Source of the DNA: Egaibacter danicus
Lineage (GTDB): Bacteria; Pseudomonadota; Gammaproteobacteria; Burkholderiales; Burkholderiaceae_C
DNA: 64,000 bases
Assembly (NCBI GenBank): GCA_016707075.1
Contig: JADJII010000013.1
Coordinates: 62,001-126,000, forward strand
Direction of reading: 5' to 3'
Within the stretch, counting starts at the first letter, position 1. The number at the start of each line of letters is the position of its first letter. Positions 8,169-17,800 of the stretch are shown here, one piece after another. Made by a program: the position numbers and the translations under genes. A model generated the notes under the pieces. The model made no database searches, was not told the origin of the DNA, and worked only from the letters and a program-made list of their open reading frames with translations.

Positions 8169-9075
8169 TTAGCGGGAACCCACCAGCGCGCAGCTCATCT
8201 CGATGTGCGCAATGCCCGCTTCTTCAAACGGCTCACCGCTCACGACAAAACCCAGCCGGGTGTAAAAACCTTCCGCGTTGCGCTGCGCATGCAGTGACAC
8301 CTGGCGGTCGCCCCGGCTGGCGGCGGCGTCCATCAAAGCCTTGATCACATCGCGCCCCAGACCGGAGCCACGCAGCGCACGGGTGACGGCAACGCGGCCA
8401 ATTCGGGCGTGGTCACGGGCGTGGGCATCGCCATCACGCAGCAACCGGCCTGTGCCCACTGGCTGCCCGAGCCGGTTGCAGATGACGGCATGCAGGGCCG
8501 TGGCGTCGGCGTCGTCCTGCTCGATGCTGGCCGGAATGCCCAGTTCGTCTGTGAACACGGTCTGGCGCAAAGGCGCGGCCTGCGCGCCCAGTTGTGCCCA
8601 TGAACCGACGGAGGTTTGCGTCATGGTCTCCCCCGCCTCAAACCCGGTCAGCAGGGTGCGCAGGGCGTCAGGCACGGGTTTGGATGTTTGCGTGGCGGGG
8701 TCGGCAAACACATAAACCAGCTCGGCGCTCACCAGCAACTCATTACCCCGAAAGATGCCAGCCTCAAACAGCATGGACGAATTGCCGATGCGCACACAAC
8801 GAACGCCCACGTCCAGCCGGTCATCCAGTCGCGCTGAGTCGTGGTACTCGACGGTCGATTTCTTCACAAACAAATCACCACCCAGCAACGGCGGTATCGC
8901 CTCATAAGGCACGGCCAGCGCCCGCCAGTAGTCGGTGAATGCGGTATCGATGTACATCAGGTAGTGGGGATTGAACACGATCTTTTGCAGATCAATCTCG
9001 GCCCAGCGCACGCGCAAGGGGTGTATCAGGCGGAAATCGGGCTCGGGTCGGGTCAGGCTTCTTGGGCGTGGTCAT
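8169..9075 (-). CDS. Acyl-CoA thioesterase (YbgC-like) fused to a GNAT acetyltransferase, frameshift near the start
   Basis: The N-terminal half (VRWAEIDLQKIVFNPHYLMYIDTAF) is a 4-hydroxybenzoyl-CoA-thioesterase/YbgC-type hot-dog fold, carrying the aspartate of the active-site helix. The C-terminal half is an ElaA-like GNAT fold (ALRGSGLGRDVIKALMDAA acetyl-CoA loop, NAEGFYTRLGF). Homology-like sequence extends upstream of the TTG at 9017 (EPDFRLIHPLRV) but meets a stop, while the ATG at 9075 (MTTPKKPDPT) lies in another frame. One base has probably been lost or gained between about 9035 and 9060. The downstream reading frame from 9017 is intact for 282 residues. It follows the hydrolase gene by six bases. 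The joint substrate is unknown. Confidence 0.75.
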
Positions 9076-9081
9076 GTTGAT

Positions 9082-10050
9082 TCAGGATAAATGGCTGGTT
9101 TGAAAGGCCTGCTTCAAGGCACGGGCGGCATCCGCGTGGGCTCGGCCGGCCTCTGGAATCGCCCGGCCCATCTTGATGAATTCGTGCACCACGCCCCGGT
9201 AGATTTCCAGATCCACCGCCACACCGGCATGGCGCAGTTTATCGGCATACATCACGCCTTCGTCCACCAGCGGGTCACATTCCGCCAGCCCGATCCACGC
9301 GGGCGCAACGCCATCCACATCGGGCGCATTCAGCGGCGCAAAATGCCAGTCGTCGCGATCAGCGGGCGAATTCACGTATTGGTTGAAAAACCAGGTGATG
9401 TGGGGCTCTTCCAGCACAAAGCCATGCGCAAAAACCTTGTGTGACGGTGTGTCCTGGTGGGCGGCGCAGCCGGGGTAAAACAGCAGTTGCAGGGCCAGCG
9501 GCAAGCCCGCAGCACAGGCTTCAATGGCGCACGCGGCGGCCAGTGTGCCGCCAGCACTGTCGCCACCGACCGCCAGCCGTTGGATATCCAGCCCAATCGG
9601 TTTGCCCTGCAAGGCCAGCCATTGCAGCGCGTCCCAGGCATCGTTGGAAGCCGTGGGGAACTTGAATTCGGGCGCCAGCCGGTAATCCACCGACACCACG
9701 GCACAATGGGCCAGATGGGCCAGCTCACGGCACAAGGTGTCGTGCGAGGCCACGCTGCCGATGGTGAAGCCACCACCATGAAAGTACATCAAGGCGGGCA
9801 GCGCATCGTGTGAAGGCGCAAACAACCGCGCGGGCAGCATGTGACCGTCGCGCGCGGGAATGGCCAGGTTTTCCGCGCGCGCCAGGTGAGGCTCGGGAAT
9901 TTCCAGCACACCCGCACCCATCTCGTAAAACGCCCTCGCCTGTGCGGGTTTGAGCAGGTGAATCGGCACCGACCCGGCGCGGGCCATGCGGTCCAGTACG
10001 CCGCGCATGGCCGGTGTCAGCAGCGCCCGGGGGTTGTGGCGGTGGCTCAT
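9082..10050 (-). CDS. Alpha/beta hydrolase of the hormone-sensitive lipase type
   Basis: A 322-residue esterase with the HGGG oxyanion motif (YFHGGGFTIGS), the nucleophile elbow GGDSAGG, the acid residue region ECDPLVDEG and a catalytic histidine in GVVHEFIKMG. This order defines the HSL (family IV) esterases, which hydrolyse short acyl esters. No signal peptide is seen, so it should be cytoplasmic. Its start overlaps the stop of the M14 peptidase gene by four bases, and it is followed closely by the thioesterase-acetyltransferase gene, so the three form one unit. The natural substrate cannot be told. Confidence 0.88.
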   Translation of the reverse strand: MSHRHNPRALLTPAMRGVLDRMARAGSVPIHLLKPAQARAFYEMGAGVLEIPEPHLARAENLAIPARDGHMLPARLFAPSHDALPALMYFHGGGFTIGSVASHDTLCRELAHLAHCAVVSVDYRLAPEFKFPTASNDAWDALQWLALQGKPIGLDIQRLAVGGDSAGGTLAAACAIEACAAGLPLALQLLFYPGCAAHQDTPSHKVFAHGFVLEEPHITWFFNQYVNSPADRDDWHFAPLNAPDVDGVAPAWIGLAECDPLVDEGVMYADKLRHAGVAVDLEIYRGVVHEFIKMGRAIPEAGRAHADAARALKQAFQTSHLS

Positions 10051-11774
10051 GCCGGCAGGGTCATCAATGAAAACACCGGGTAGCGCCGCCAGCCAGGCTC
10101 TTCAAATCGCTTGCCGTGGGCAAAGATGAAGCCCAGCACCGCGTTTTGATCAGAAATGAGCACCGGATTTTGTGCCTTCCATTGATCGAAGGCTGCCTGC
10201 AAACCGGGCTCATCACGCAGCATCTCCAGGGCCGAGTCTTCAAACACGTAGTCCGAGAAGTTCTCTTTTTTCTCCAGCACGCTATTGAAAAATCCCCAGC
10301 GGAAAAAGCTGTCGTGCGCCTGTGGTTCCAGCGTTTCCACCGCAAAACGGGCGTTGGGCTGGTCCAGCAGCACCAGCCAGTCGCCCGCCCGGGCCTGAAC
10401 CGTTTCGGTCTGGGTGCTGAGCGTCATGTCGTCGTGGAACATGTGCCCTTCGTAGGCGCCGGGCCGGGTGGTGACGCTCTGGATGCGATAGGTTTGCACC
10501 TGCAGGGTCTGATCAGATGTCAGCCGTTGCATCTGAACGCCGTTCCATTGCAGGCGCTCGATGACTTCGCGCCAGGCCTGGGGAATGAGGTAGGCCCTGG
10601 GCGCCCGCACCACCACGTCTTCCACGCAACGGTCGAAGAAGTCAATGTCCCGCTCCCACGGCTGGCTACGGTCATACGACAGCCGCATGTAATTGCCCAG
10701 TTTGCTTGGGCTGTACACGGCCTTGAACCCCCTGAACCGCGTGGGTGTGGGCCTGGCGTAGTCAATTTTCCAGTGAACCGGCCAGTGGTCTTGGGTAGCC
10801 GCGGCCTGTTTGGCGTCCCGGCGCATGGCCTGAATCTGCGCCGCATGGCGGATGGTGAAGCCCAGCACCGACTCCACCAGCGCCCGGGTGGCGGCATAAC
10901 GGTCGGCAAAGGGCTTGAGCATGTGCGTCTCGGGCATGAAGCCGATGGTGTGGTGCAGCGCCGCGTACCCGGTGGAGAAGCGCGGAACTTCCAGCGTGTG
11001 CTCAATGCCGTCGTCAGGGATGTCCTTGATCGGGTGCACATACGGGCTGGTGGGCCATCCGCGCTGGTCCATGTCCTGATAGATGGCGGGCACCATGGTT
11101 TCGCGCAAAAAAGTGCCCAGCGGCCCACCCAGCTTGTCGGTCTGGGTGTGGATCAGGGTCATGGTGTAGCTGTAATCTGCACCGTTGGACGTGTGGGTGT
11201 CAACCATCACATCCGGGCTCCATTCGGTGAAAAAACGGTTGAACACCTGCGCGGCCAGCGTATCGCATTTGACGAAATCGCGGTTCAGGTCCAGATTGCG
11301 CCCATTCGCCCGAAAACCGAATGACTCGGGCCCTACCTGGTTGACGCGCGAGGTGTCATTGCGGGTCAGGCAGCCATCCACGTTGTAAACCGGGATGAAC
11401 AGAAACACCGTGCTGCCGAGTGTGGCCAGCCGCTTGGGCTCAGTACAAAAATCCCGGACCAGCGCCATGCAGGCATCGATGCCTTCCGGCTCACCTGGGT
11501 GGATGCCGTTGTTGTTGAAGAAAACCGGACGGCCTTCGCGTTTCAGTTGCTCCCGGTCAAAAACCCCATCCGCAGTGACCACGCCCGCGTGCATCGGGAT
11601 GCCGTTGTCGGACACACCGATCTGGAAAAACCGCAGGACGGATGGAAACCGGGCGCTCAGCAGCTCGTAAAACGGGATGCAGGCTTCCCAGGTGGTGGTC
11701 TGGTTCTGGTTGCCGGCTTCGAATGGTGTGGGGTACAACGGCGTAGCGTAAGAATGTTTCAGATCAGGTGACAT
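10047..11774 (-). CDS. M14-family zinc carboxypeptidase-like protein
   Basis: A 575-residue cytoplasmic protein. Zinc ligands are recognisable in NNGIHPGEPEG (His and Glu) and VDTHTSNGADY (His), and GFMPETHMLKPF may supply the catalytic glutamate. It is longer than classical carboxypeptidases because of a roughly 200-residue C-terminal beta-rich region. No signal peptide is present. It heads the three-gene unit with the esterase and thioesterase-acetyltransferase and is divergent from the TPR gene. Exact substrate unknown; hydrolysis of a peptide or amidated amino acid is likely. Confidence 0.82.
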   Translation of the reverse strand: MSPDLKHSYATPLYPTPFEAGNQNQTTTWEACIPFYELLSARFPSVLRFFQIGVSDNGIPMHAGVVTADGVFDREQLKREGRPVFFNNNGIHPGEPEGIDACMALVRDFCTEPKRLATLGSTVFLFIPVYNVDGCLTRNDTSRVNQVGPESFGFRANGRNLDLNRDFVKCDTLAAQVFNRFFTEWSPDVMVDTHTSNGADYSYTMTLIHTQTDKLGGPLGTFLRETMVPAIYQDMDQRGWPTSPYVHPIKDIPDDGIEHTLEVPRFSTGYAALHHTIGFMPETHMLKPFADRYAATRALVESVLGFTIRHAAQIQAMRRDAKQAAATQDHWPVHWKIDYARPTPTRFRGFKAVYSPSKLGNYMRLSYDRSQPWERDIDFFDRCVEDVVVRAPRAYLIPQAWREVIERLQWNGVQMQRLTSDQTLQVQTYRIQSVTTRPGAYEGHMFHDDMTLSTQTETVQARAGDWLVLLDQPNARFAVETLEPQAHDSFFRWGFFNSVLEKKENFSDYVFEDSALEMLRDEPGLQAAFDQWKAQNPVLISDQNAVLGFIFAHGKRFEEPGWRRYPVFSLMTLPA

Positions 11775-11877
11775 GGTGTGGGTGGGCTGGATTCAATGTC
11801 TGGCTTGACAAGTATGCCGCGTTCCGGATTCCTGAAAAAAGCGTATTCTCCGGAAATCGCGGGCGCAGGAGGGCATC

Positions 11878-12546
11878 ATGTCTGTCAAGGTGTGGCTGAG
11901 AATGGTTGGTGTGATCGGTCTGTTGACGGCCATGGCCGTCGGAGCGCAAACCCCGGCGAAAACCCCAGCACCAAACCGGGCGCAGGCCCTGAAAGCGCTG
12001 GAGCAACCCTCGGCTGACGCGAGGCTTTCCGGGGTTCAGCGGTTGGCCGATGTGGGTACGATGGCCGACGCCGACCGGCTGGTGGCCCGGCTACGTGATG
12101 ACGACCCGAGGGTCCGCATGGAAGCCGCGACATCGATGTGGCAAATCTGGAGCCGCTCGGGGGACAGGGCCATCGACGCTCAATACCAGCGCGGCGTGCA
12201 GCAGATGGAAGCATCCCGCTTTCCGGAGGCTGTGGCCACGTTCTCGGACATCATTCGCAAGAAACCGGCTTTTGCCGAGGCCTGGAACAAGCGGGCCACC
12301 ACGTATTACCTGATGGGCGAATTCGACCTGTCACTGAAAGACTGCGAAGAAGTCATGAAACGCAACCGCAACCACTTTGGCGCTCTCTCCGGTTATGGAC
12401 AGATCTACCTCATCATGGGCGATTTCGAACGCTCCCTGACCTACTTTGAACGGGCGCTGAAGGTCAACCCCAACATGACAGGCGCCATTTCCGCAGTCAG
12501 GCAGATCCAGCAGCATCTGCAGGAAAAGCAGCGCAACACCATCTAA
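11878..12546 (+). CDS. Exported HEAT/TPR-repeat protein
   Basis: A 222-residue protein with a signal peptide (MSVKVWLRMVGVIGLLTAMA, cleavage near GAQ). A short HEAT-like stretch follows (ADADRLVARLRDDDPRVRMEAATSMW, split over about residues 60-90), then two to three tetratricopeptide repeats from about residue 105 (FPEAVATFSDIIRKKPAFAEAWNKRATTYY, written here in part; and ERSLTYFERALKVNPN). Such repeats bind proteins, probably in the periplasm. The start has a strong ribosome site (GGAGGG). It precedes the RidA-like gene by 13 bases. Confidence 0.82.
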   Translation: MSVKVWLRMVGVIGLLTAMAVGAQTPAKTPAPNRAQALKALEQPSADARLSGVQRLADVGTMADADRLVARLRDDDPRVRMEAATSMWQIWSRSGDRAIDAQYQRGVQQMEASRFPEAVATFSDIIRKKPAFAEAWNKRATTYYLMGEFDLSLKDCEEVMKRNRNHFGALSGYGQIYLIMGDFERSLTYFERALKVNPNMTGAISAVRQIQQHLQEKQRNTI

Positions 12547-12559
12547 GGGAAAGCATGGC

Positions 12560-13048
12560 ATGGCCAAAATTGAACAGCGACTTCAATCGCTCGGGCTCAT
12601 ACTGCCACCACCACCGCAACCTCCTGCCGGAGTAGTCCTGCCTTTCCAGTTCGTGAGGATCATGGGCCAGCGTGCGCTGATCTCGGGTCATGGGCCACAA
12701 AACCCGGATGGCTCCTTCGCCCAACCACTGGGCAAACTGGGCCGTGAGGTATCTCTGGAGCAAGGCTATGTTGCCGCCCGCCTGACCGCGCTGTCCATTC
12801 TGGGCAGTCTCCAGCGCGCCCTGGGCGATCTGGACCGCATTGCAGCCTGGTCACGCGTGTTTGGCATGGTGAACTCGGCGCCAGGCTTTACCCAGCAGCC
12901 CAGCGTGATCAATGGCTTTTCCGACCTGATCCTGGAAATCTTCGGTCCGGAGGTCGGCGCACACAGCCGCAGTGCCGTCGGCATGGCCGAACTGCCCTTC
13001 AATATCCCGGTGGAGATCGAGGGCGAGGTTGAACTCAAACCCGCATGA
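12560..13048 (+). CDS. RidA-family (YjgF/UK114-like) protein
   Basis: A 162-residue member of the RidA superfamily, larger than enamine deaminase RidA itself and closer to the subgroup often named endoribonuclease L-PSP. Family features are ALISGHGPQNPDG, the helix GYVAARLTALSILGSLQRAL and the C-terminal HSRSAVGMAELPFNIPVEIEG, whose arginine corresponds to the imine-binding arginine. It probably deaminates a reactive enamine or imine. It lies 13 bases after the TPR gene and 35 before the dioxygenase. The start has AAGGGA upstream. Confidence 0.85.
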   Translation: MAKIEQRLQSLGLILPPPPQPPAGVVLPFQFVRIMGQRALISGHGPQNPDGSFAQPLGKLGREVSLEQGYVAARLTALSILGSLQRALGDLDRIAAWSRVFGMVNSAPGFTQQPSVINGFSDLILEIFGPEVGAHSRSAVGMAELPFNIPVEIEGEVELKPA

Positions 13049-13083
13049 CCTGGGGCAAAGCTGAGACCAAGGAGATACACACC

Positions 13084-13710
13084 ATGCATCGTTCCGATTT
13101 TGCGTTTCGCCGCAGCCTGGTCGCCGCTGCCGGCGCACTGCTACTCGTTGGGCATGCCCGCCCATCCCATGCCCAGACCCGGCGCCGTGCCACGCCGTCG
13201 CAAACAGAAGGGCCCTATTACCCGGTGGCCGAACCGAAGGACGCTGACTACGATTTGCTCAGAAATGGCACGCTGATCTATGCGAAGGGTCAAGCTGCGT
13301 GGGTGCAAGGTGTGGTGACCGATCTGGATGGCAAGCCGCTCGCGGGCGGCACCATCGAAATCTGGCAATGCGACGAGGCCGGGCACTATGACCACCCCCG
13401 CGATGGGTCCCGAAACGACCCGGCCTTTCAGGGCTTTGGCCGCGTGCTGCTCAACGCTTCAGGCGAGTTCCGGTTTCGCACCATCAGGCCCGCTGCCTAT
13501 ACGGGTCGCACACCGCACATCCACGCCAAGATCAGGCTGGGCAGCCGCGAGATCCTGACAACGCAGTTGTATGTGCAGGGTGATCCGGGCAACGCGCGGG
13601 ACGGCATCTGGAGCCGACTGGCCCCGGAGGACCGTGCACTGGTAACGGCCCCCTACATGCCGGTTGCGGACGGTGTGCGCGCCCAATATGCCCTTGCCGT
13701 TGGCGCCTAG
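13084..13710 (+). CDS. Exported intradiol ring-cleavage dioxygenase-like protein
   Basis: A 208-residue protein of the protocatechuate 3,4-dioxygenase/intradiol fold. It begins with a Tat-type signal (FRRSLVAAAGALLLVG) and mature sequence from about residue 32. EGPYYP, the Y of GHYDHP, the Y of RPAAY and the HIH pair in TPHIHAKI supply the expected Fe(III) ligands (two Tyr, two His). Export of a folded iron enzyme by Tat makes sense. The start is set by AAGGAG nine bases upstream, rather than an upstream ATG at 13045. The ring substrate is unknown; many exported relatives lack a known one. Confidence 0.82.
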   Translation: MHRSDFAFRRSLVAAAGALLLVGHARPSHAQTRRRATPSQTEGPYYPVAEPKDADYDLLRNGTLIYAKGQAAWVQGVVTDLDGKPLAGGTIEIWQCDEAGHYDHPRDGSRNDPAFQGFGRVLLNASGEFRFRTIRPAAYTGRTPHIHAKIRLGSREILTTQLYVQGDPGNARDGIWSRLAPEDRALVTAPYMPVADGVRAQYALAVGA

Positions 13711-13777
13711 TTGACACCTTGCAGGGCGGGCTTGTTGGTACAGTGTGCACTCCTCAGCCTCTGAAACCCGCATCGCC

Positions 13778-14914
13778 ATGGCCTTTATCTACTACGTCAC
13801 CCAGATCCAGTTTGAACCGGGCGCCATCAAACTGCTGAAGCAGGAATGCGAGCGCGTGGGCATCAGCCGCCCGCTGATCGTCACCGACCCCGGCGTCAAG
13901 GCCGCAGGCATCTTGCAAAAGGCGCTGGACGCCCTGCCAGGTATGACCGTTGCGGTCTTTGACCAGACGCCATCCAACCCGACCGAAGCGGCGGTGCGCG
14001 CTGCGGTGGACGTGTTCAAGGCCCACAACTGCGATGGACTGATCGCCGTGGGCGGCGGCTCGGCGATTGATTGCGCCAAGGGCGTAGCGATTGCCGCCAC
14101 CCACGAGGGCCCGCTCAAAATCTACGCCACGATTGAAGGCGGCTCGCCCAAAATTACCGAGCGTGTGGCGCCGCTGATCGCCGTACCTACCACCAGCGGC
14201 ACCGGCAGCGAGGTGGCGCGCGGCGCGATTGTGATCGTGGACGACCACCGCAAGCTGGGTTTTCACAGCTGGCACATCGTGCCCAAAACCGCCATCTGCG
14301 ACCCCGACCTCACGCTGGGCCTGCCCCCGATGCTCACTGCGGCCACCGGCATGGATGCCATCGCCCACTGCATGGAAACCTTCATGTCAGCCGCCTTCAA
14401 CCCGCCCGCCGACGGCATTGGTCTGGATGGCCTGACACGCGGCTGGGCGCACATCGAGCGCGCCACGAAAGATGGCCAGGACCGCGAAGCCCGCCTGAAC
14501 ATGATGAGCGCCAGCATGCAAGGCGCCATGGCGTTTCAGAAAGGGCTGGGCGCGGTGCATTCGCTCAGCCACAGCCTGGGCGGCGTGAACCCGCGCCTGC
14601 ACCACGGCACGCTGAACGCGATGTTTTTACCCGCGGTGGTGACGTTCAACGCCGTGGCCGAATCGGTACAAAAAGACCGGCGCATGGACCGTATGGCCCA
14701 CGCCATGGGTTTGAAATCCGGCACCGACATTGCGCAAGCCATCCGGGACATGAACGCCCGGCTGGGCCTGCCCACCGGGCTGGCGGCCATGGGTGTGGAA
14801 CGCAGCCAGTTCGATGACATCATCAAGGGCGCGATGGCCGACCACTGCCACAAGACCAACCCACGTATTGCAACGCCCGAGGAATACCGGGAGATGCTGG
14901 AACAGTCTTTGTAG
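13778..14914 (+). CDS. Iron-containing alcohol dehydrogenase
   Basis: A 378-residue group III (iron-dependent) alcohol dehydrogenase. The NAD(P)-binding GGGSAIDCAKG is followed by PTTSGTGSEV and the metal-binding residues of GMDAIAHCME (Asp and His four apart), AVHSLSHSLGG and LHHGTLNAM. It oxidises an alcohol or reduces an aldehyde or maleylacetate-like ketone; the neighbouring intradiol dioxygenase would suit maleylacetate reductase in principle, but the sequence is closer to general alcohol dehydrogenases. The ATG at 13778 is chosen over an upstream GTG at 13745; no strong ribosome site supports either. Confidence 0.88.
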   Translation: MAFIYYVTQIQFEPGAIKLLKQECERVGISRPLIVTDPGVKAAGILQKALDALPGMTVAVFDQTPSNPTEAAVRAAVDVFKAHNCDGLIAVGGGSAIDCAKGVAIAATHEGPLKIYATIEGGSPKITERVAPLIAVPTTSGTGSEVARGAIVIVDDHRKLGFHSWHIVPKTAICDPDLTLGLPPMLTAATGMDAIAHCMETFMSAAFNPPADGIGLDGLTRGWAHIERATKDGQDREARLNMMSASMQGAMAFQKGLGAVHSLSHSLGGVNPRLHHGTLNAMFLPAVVTFNAVAESVQKDRRMDRMAHAMGLKSGTDIAQAIRDMNARLGLPTGLAAMGVERSQFDDIIKGAMADHCHKTNPRIATPEEYREMLEQSL

Positions 14915-14934
14915 TGCGATATCGCTTGAGTAGA

Positions 14935-15894
14935 TCAATTGTCTACTGACAGCTTGCGATCGGCAATTAATTTTTCCCAAACGCGCGCTTCTTCAGTAAT
15001 CATTCGCACTAGTTGCTGCGGCGTCGTGCCAGCGCTTTCGTTGCCCTGTGCCTGAATGGCCTTCTCAACTTCAGGCTCGGCAAGCACTTTGCGAATGTCT
15101 GTGCTGATTTTCTCGATGATGTCGGGAGCCAGTTTGGCAGGTCCAAAAATGCCATACCACACATCGAATTCAAGATTGGGCACGCCAGATTCCGTCATCG
15201 TCGGCACGTTGGGTAGGGAGCGATCACGCTGCCTGCTTAGAACGGCCAATGGCACGAGCTTTCCAGCCTGCACATGCTGAATAACCGAAGGCGTGGCATT
15301 CACTGCCATGTGAATATGCCCCGCCACCAAATCGGCAACCAAGGGAGTACCACCTTTAAATGGAATATGCAAGAGCTTCGCGCCCGTGAGCTGCTCGAAT
15401 AGCTCCACTGTCAAATGCCCCGGACTGCCAATACCGGATGAACCATAAGTCAGCTCTGTCTTGCTCGCTTTGGCCAAACCGATGAACTCCTTGATATTTT
15501 TCGCAGGCACGCCGGGATGCACCGTGAGAATCGACGAGCTGGTGACCAACAAGCTGATCGGCGCGAAATCGCTGCGCTTGTAAGCCAGTTGCTTGTTGAT
15601 AAGGGGCGATGTCACAATATTTGAGCCCGCACCCAACAGCAGTGTGTAGCCATCGACGGGGGCTGAGGCAACCGAGACCATGCCCGGCGCGCCCGCCTTG
15701 TTTTCTACCACCACAGGTTGCCCCCAGATTTCTCCGAGCCGTTTGCCCACGATACGCATCGCACCGTCGGCGGGTCCACCAGCCGGAAATGGAACAATGA
15801 ATTTGACGGTGCGCTCAGGCCAGGCTGCCATCGCCTGCGCTGCAAGCAAACTCAAGCCAGCTGCGAACAAGGTTGAAACGAGTTTGGTTTTCAT
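14935..15894 (-). CDS. Bug-family (TctC) periplasmic solute receptor
   Basis: A 319-residue tripartite tricarboxylate transporter receptor: signal peptide (LVSTLFAAGLSLLAAQAMA), then WPERTVKFIVPFPAGGPADG and VVENKAGAPGMV, the hallmark Bug segments. It binds a small carboxylate in the periplasm. No TctA/TctB membrane genes are nearby, as is common for Bug proteins in Burkholderiales. It sits 30 bases after the CocE-type hydrolase in the same orientation, so the ligand may be the hydrolase's substrate or product. Confidence 0.92.
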   Translation of the reverse strand: MKTKLVSTLFAAGLSLLAAQAMAAWPERTVKFIVPFPAGGPADGAMRIVGKRLGEIWGQPVVVENKAGAPGMVSVASAPVDGYTLLLGAGSNIVTSPLINKQLAYKRSDFAPISLLVTSSSILTVHPGVPAKNIKEFIGLAKASKTELTYGSSGIGSPGHLTVELFEQLTGAKLLHIPFKGGTPLVADLVAGHIHMAVNATPSVIQHVQAGKLVPLAVLSRQRDRSLPNVPTMTESGVPNLEFDVWYGIFGPAKLAPDIIEKISTDIRKVLAEPEVEKAIQAQGNESAGTTPQQLVRMITEEARVWEKLIADRKLSVDN

Positions 15895-15924
15895 GGGTTT
15901 TGTCCTTTCACAAAAGTAAATGAT

Positions 15925-17790
15925 TTAATAAACGCGAGGAATGATTGGCAAAGTGATAAGAGACGGATGCGAAGCAGAAAGATGCACTGTGTTGTGTGCA
16001 ACGTGTTGAGATCTAGCTTTGGTCACTTCTTCGCCAGTATTGGGGTTGACATCAAACTTGGGAAAGTTGCTGCTCGATATATCCAGCCGAATGCGATGCC
16101 CCCGCTGAAATAAATTGCTCACAGGGAACAGGCGAATGTTGATTTTGCAAATTTCACCTGTTTGAAGTAAATCCCGCCGCTCCCAGGACTTACGATGGCT
16201 CACACGCATGATGCTATCCGTGAGATTCAAGGCATAGCCATCTGGGTAATCCGAACAGGGAGGGTATACGTCGATTAGTTTGGCCGTGAAATCCGTATCC
16301 GGGCAATCTGAAGAAATCCAAAGCTGTACGTCGATTTCACCTGTCACCTCTATATCAGCCAGCAAGTGGGCGGTTTGGAAAACCAGCACGTCTTGCCTAT
16401 CCGCAAGCGCTCTACCCGCCATGCGGCAGCCAAAAAAACGCAGCTGCTCCACCTGGTCAAACCCGCCTGCAAGGATCGCCGGCGGACGCGAGACGACACT
16501 GCCACCAAGCGTGATCACCGGATCGCTGGGGTCAAAGCGATAGGACATGCTCGCGTGCTCGTTGGCTGGACAGTGCTCCTGTAGCGACCCGTCTTCGTGC
16601 AAGAAATATTTCGTCAGCCTCGTGCGTGCAATCGGCCAGGCTGATTCTTCACGCCAGCCGCCACCATGATCCAAGCGGCCCTCTCGGTTTTTTCGCCCGG
16701 AGCCACCGCCCATCACAAAAATCATGGCAGCCGGGTCCTGCTCTGCACCGTTGACCGCGTTTTTCAACCAGCGATCAAACCATCGCACTCGCAGTGACAT
16801 AAAGCTGGGCGCGAGGTTGCCCTGCAAACGAGCTGCTTCACCGAAATCCACATCACCCGAAAAAGTCTCCCAGCGATTGCCATGCGTCCAGGGACCAAGC
16901 ACCAGCTTTGAAACGCCCGAGTTCAAAATCGTGCCGACGTGATTCTCAATCGCCGTACGCGAGTACACGTCGTACCAGGAGGAGATATGAATCGCAGCTG
17001 CACGCTGAATCACATCGTAGTAACCTTGTGCGTACAAACCCGGCTGCTTCCAGTAGTCATCGAAGTTCACTCGCTCCCATTGATCGAATAGGAAATCTTC
17101 ATAGTCTGGAGTTGCCGCAAGTGGCGAGTCTCCGCGGTGCCAGGGCATGCGTTTGAACCATTGATCCAGTTCATGCGCACCCATCGCTACGCCCTCGCGC
17201 TGCGCGCGGCGAGAATGCTCTGCCGCAAACATAACAGCCCAAGCCGCTTGCTTGAGTTCATAAGCGCCGCCTTGGCGCACACCGCTATGAAAAGCATTGG
17301 AAAAACCGCCTGAATCCACCACCATCGCTTTCAAACCTGGTGCACCCAGGCTGGCAGCAGCCATTTGTGTATGCGCGGCGTAAGACAAGCCTTTCATGCC
17401 AATCCTGCCGTTGCTCCAGGGTTGAGCCACGATCCATGCGCAGGTGTCGTAGCCGTCTTGCGCATCGTTCAGGTATTTGACGAATTCACCCTCTGACTCA
17501 TAGCGACCACGGCAGTCCTGATACACCACAACATAACCCTGCAGAGTGAAGCAGCGCGCCACTTCAAGGCGGCTCAGTGGCTCTGACTCCACATGGGAGC
17601 GCTCAGACCGGCTGGGAACATTTTTGCCATACGGCGTTCGCTCGAGAACTACCGGGAAACATTGCCCGGGCTCAGCGCGCCATGTAGGCGGAAAGTAAAT
17701 ATCTGTCGCCAACCGGACGCCATCGGACATCTGCACCATCTCATGGCACAGCATTTCAGTCGACTCAAATCTTTCTTTTGCATTGATCAT
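15925..17790 (-). CDS. CocE/NonD-family (S15) hydrolase
   Basis: A 621-residue serine hydrolase of the cocaine esterase/X-Pro dipeptidyl peptidase type. The N-terminal alpha/beta domain has DGVRLATDIYFP, YQDCRGRYESEG and the nucleophile region GRIGMKGLSYAAHTQM; the C-terminal jelly-roll has DIDVQLW-like strands, SSNFPKFDVNPNTGE and VAHNTVHLSASHPS. It hydrolyses an ester or amide, probably in the cytoplasm. ATG at 17790 is preferred to TTG at 17802, which would fall inside the operator candidate. GC content is lower than in neighbouring blocks, suggesting acquisition. Substrate unknown. Confidence 0.88.
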   Translation of the reverse strand: MINAKERFESTEMLCHEMVQMSDGVRLATDIYFPPTWRAEPGQCFPVVLERTPYGKNVPSRSERSHVESEPLSRLEVARCFTLQGYVVVYQDCRGRYESEGEFVKYLNDAQDGYDTCAWIVAQPWSNGRIGMKGLSYAAHTQMAAASLGAPGLKAMVVDSGGFSNAFHSGVRQGGAYELKQAAWAVMFAAEHSRRAQREGVAMGAHELDQWFKRMPWHRGDSPLAATPDYEDFLFDQWERVNFDDYWKQPGLYAQGYYDVIQRAAAIHISSWYDVYSRTAIENHVGTILNSGVSKLVLGPWTHGNRWETFSGDVDFGEAARLQGNLAPSFMSLRVRWFDRWLKNAVNGAEQDPAAMIFVMGGGSGRKNREGRLDHGGGWREESAWPIARTRLTKYFLHEDGSLQEHCPANEHASMSYRFDPSDPVITLGGSVVSRPPAILAGGFDQVEQLRFFGCRMAGRALADRQDVLVFQTAHLLADIEVTGEIDVQLWISSDCPDTDFTAKLIDVYPPCSDYPDGYALNLTDSIMRVSHRKSWERRDLLQTGEICKINIRLFPVSNLFQRGHRIRLDISSSNFPKFDVNPNTGEEVTKARSQHVAHNTVHLSASHPSLITLPIIPRVY

Positions 17791-17800
17791 CGTATCGCTC

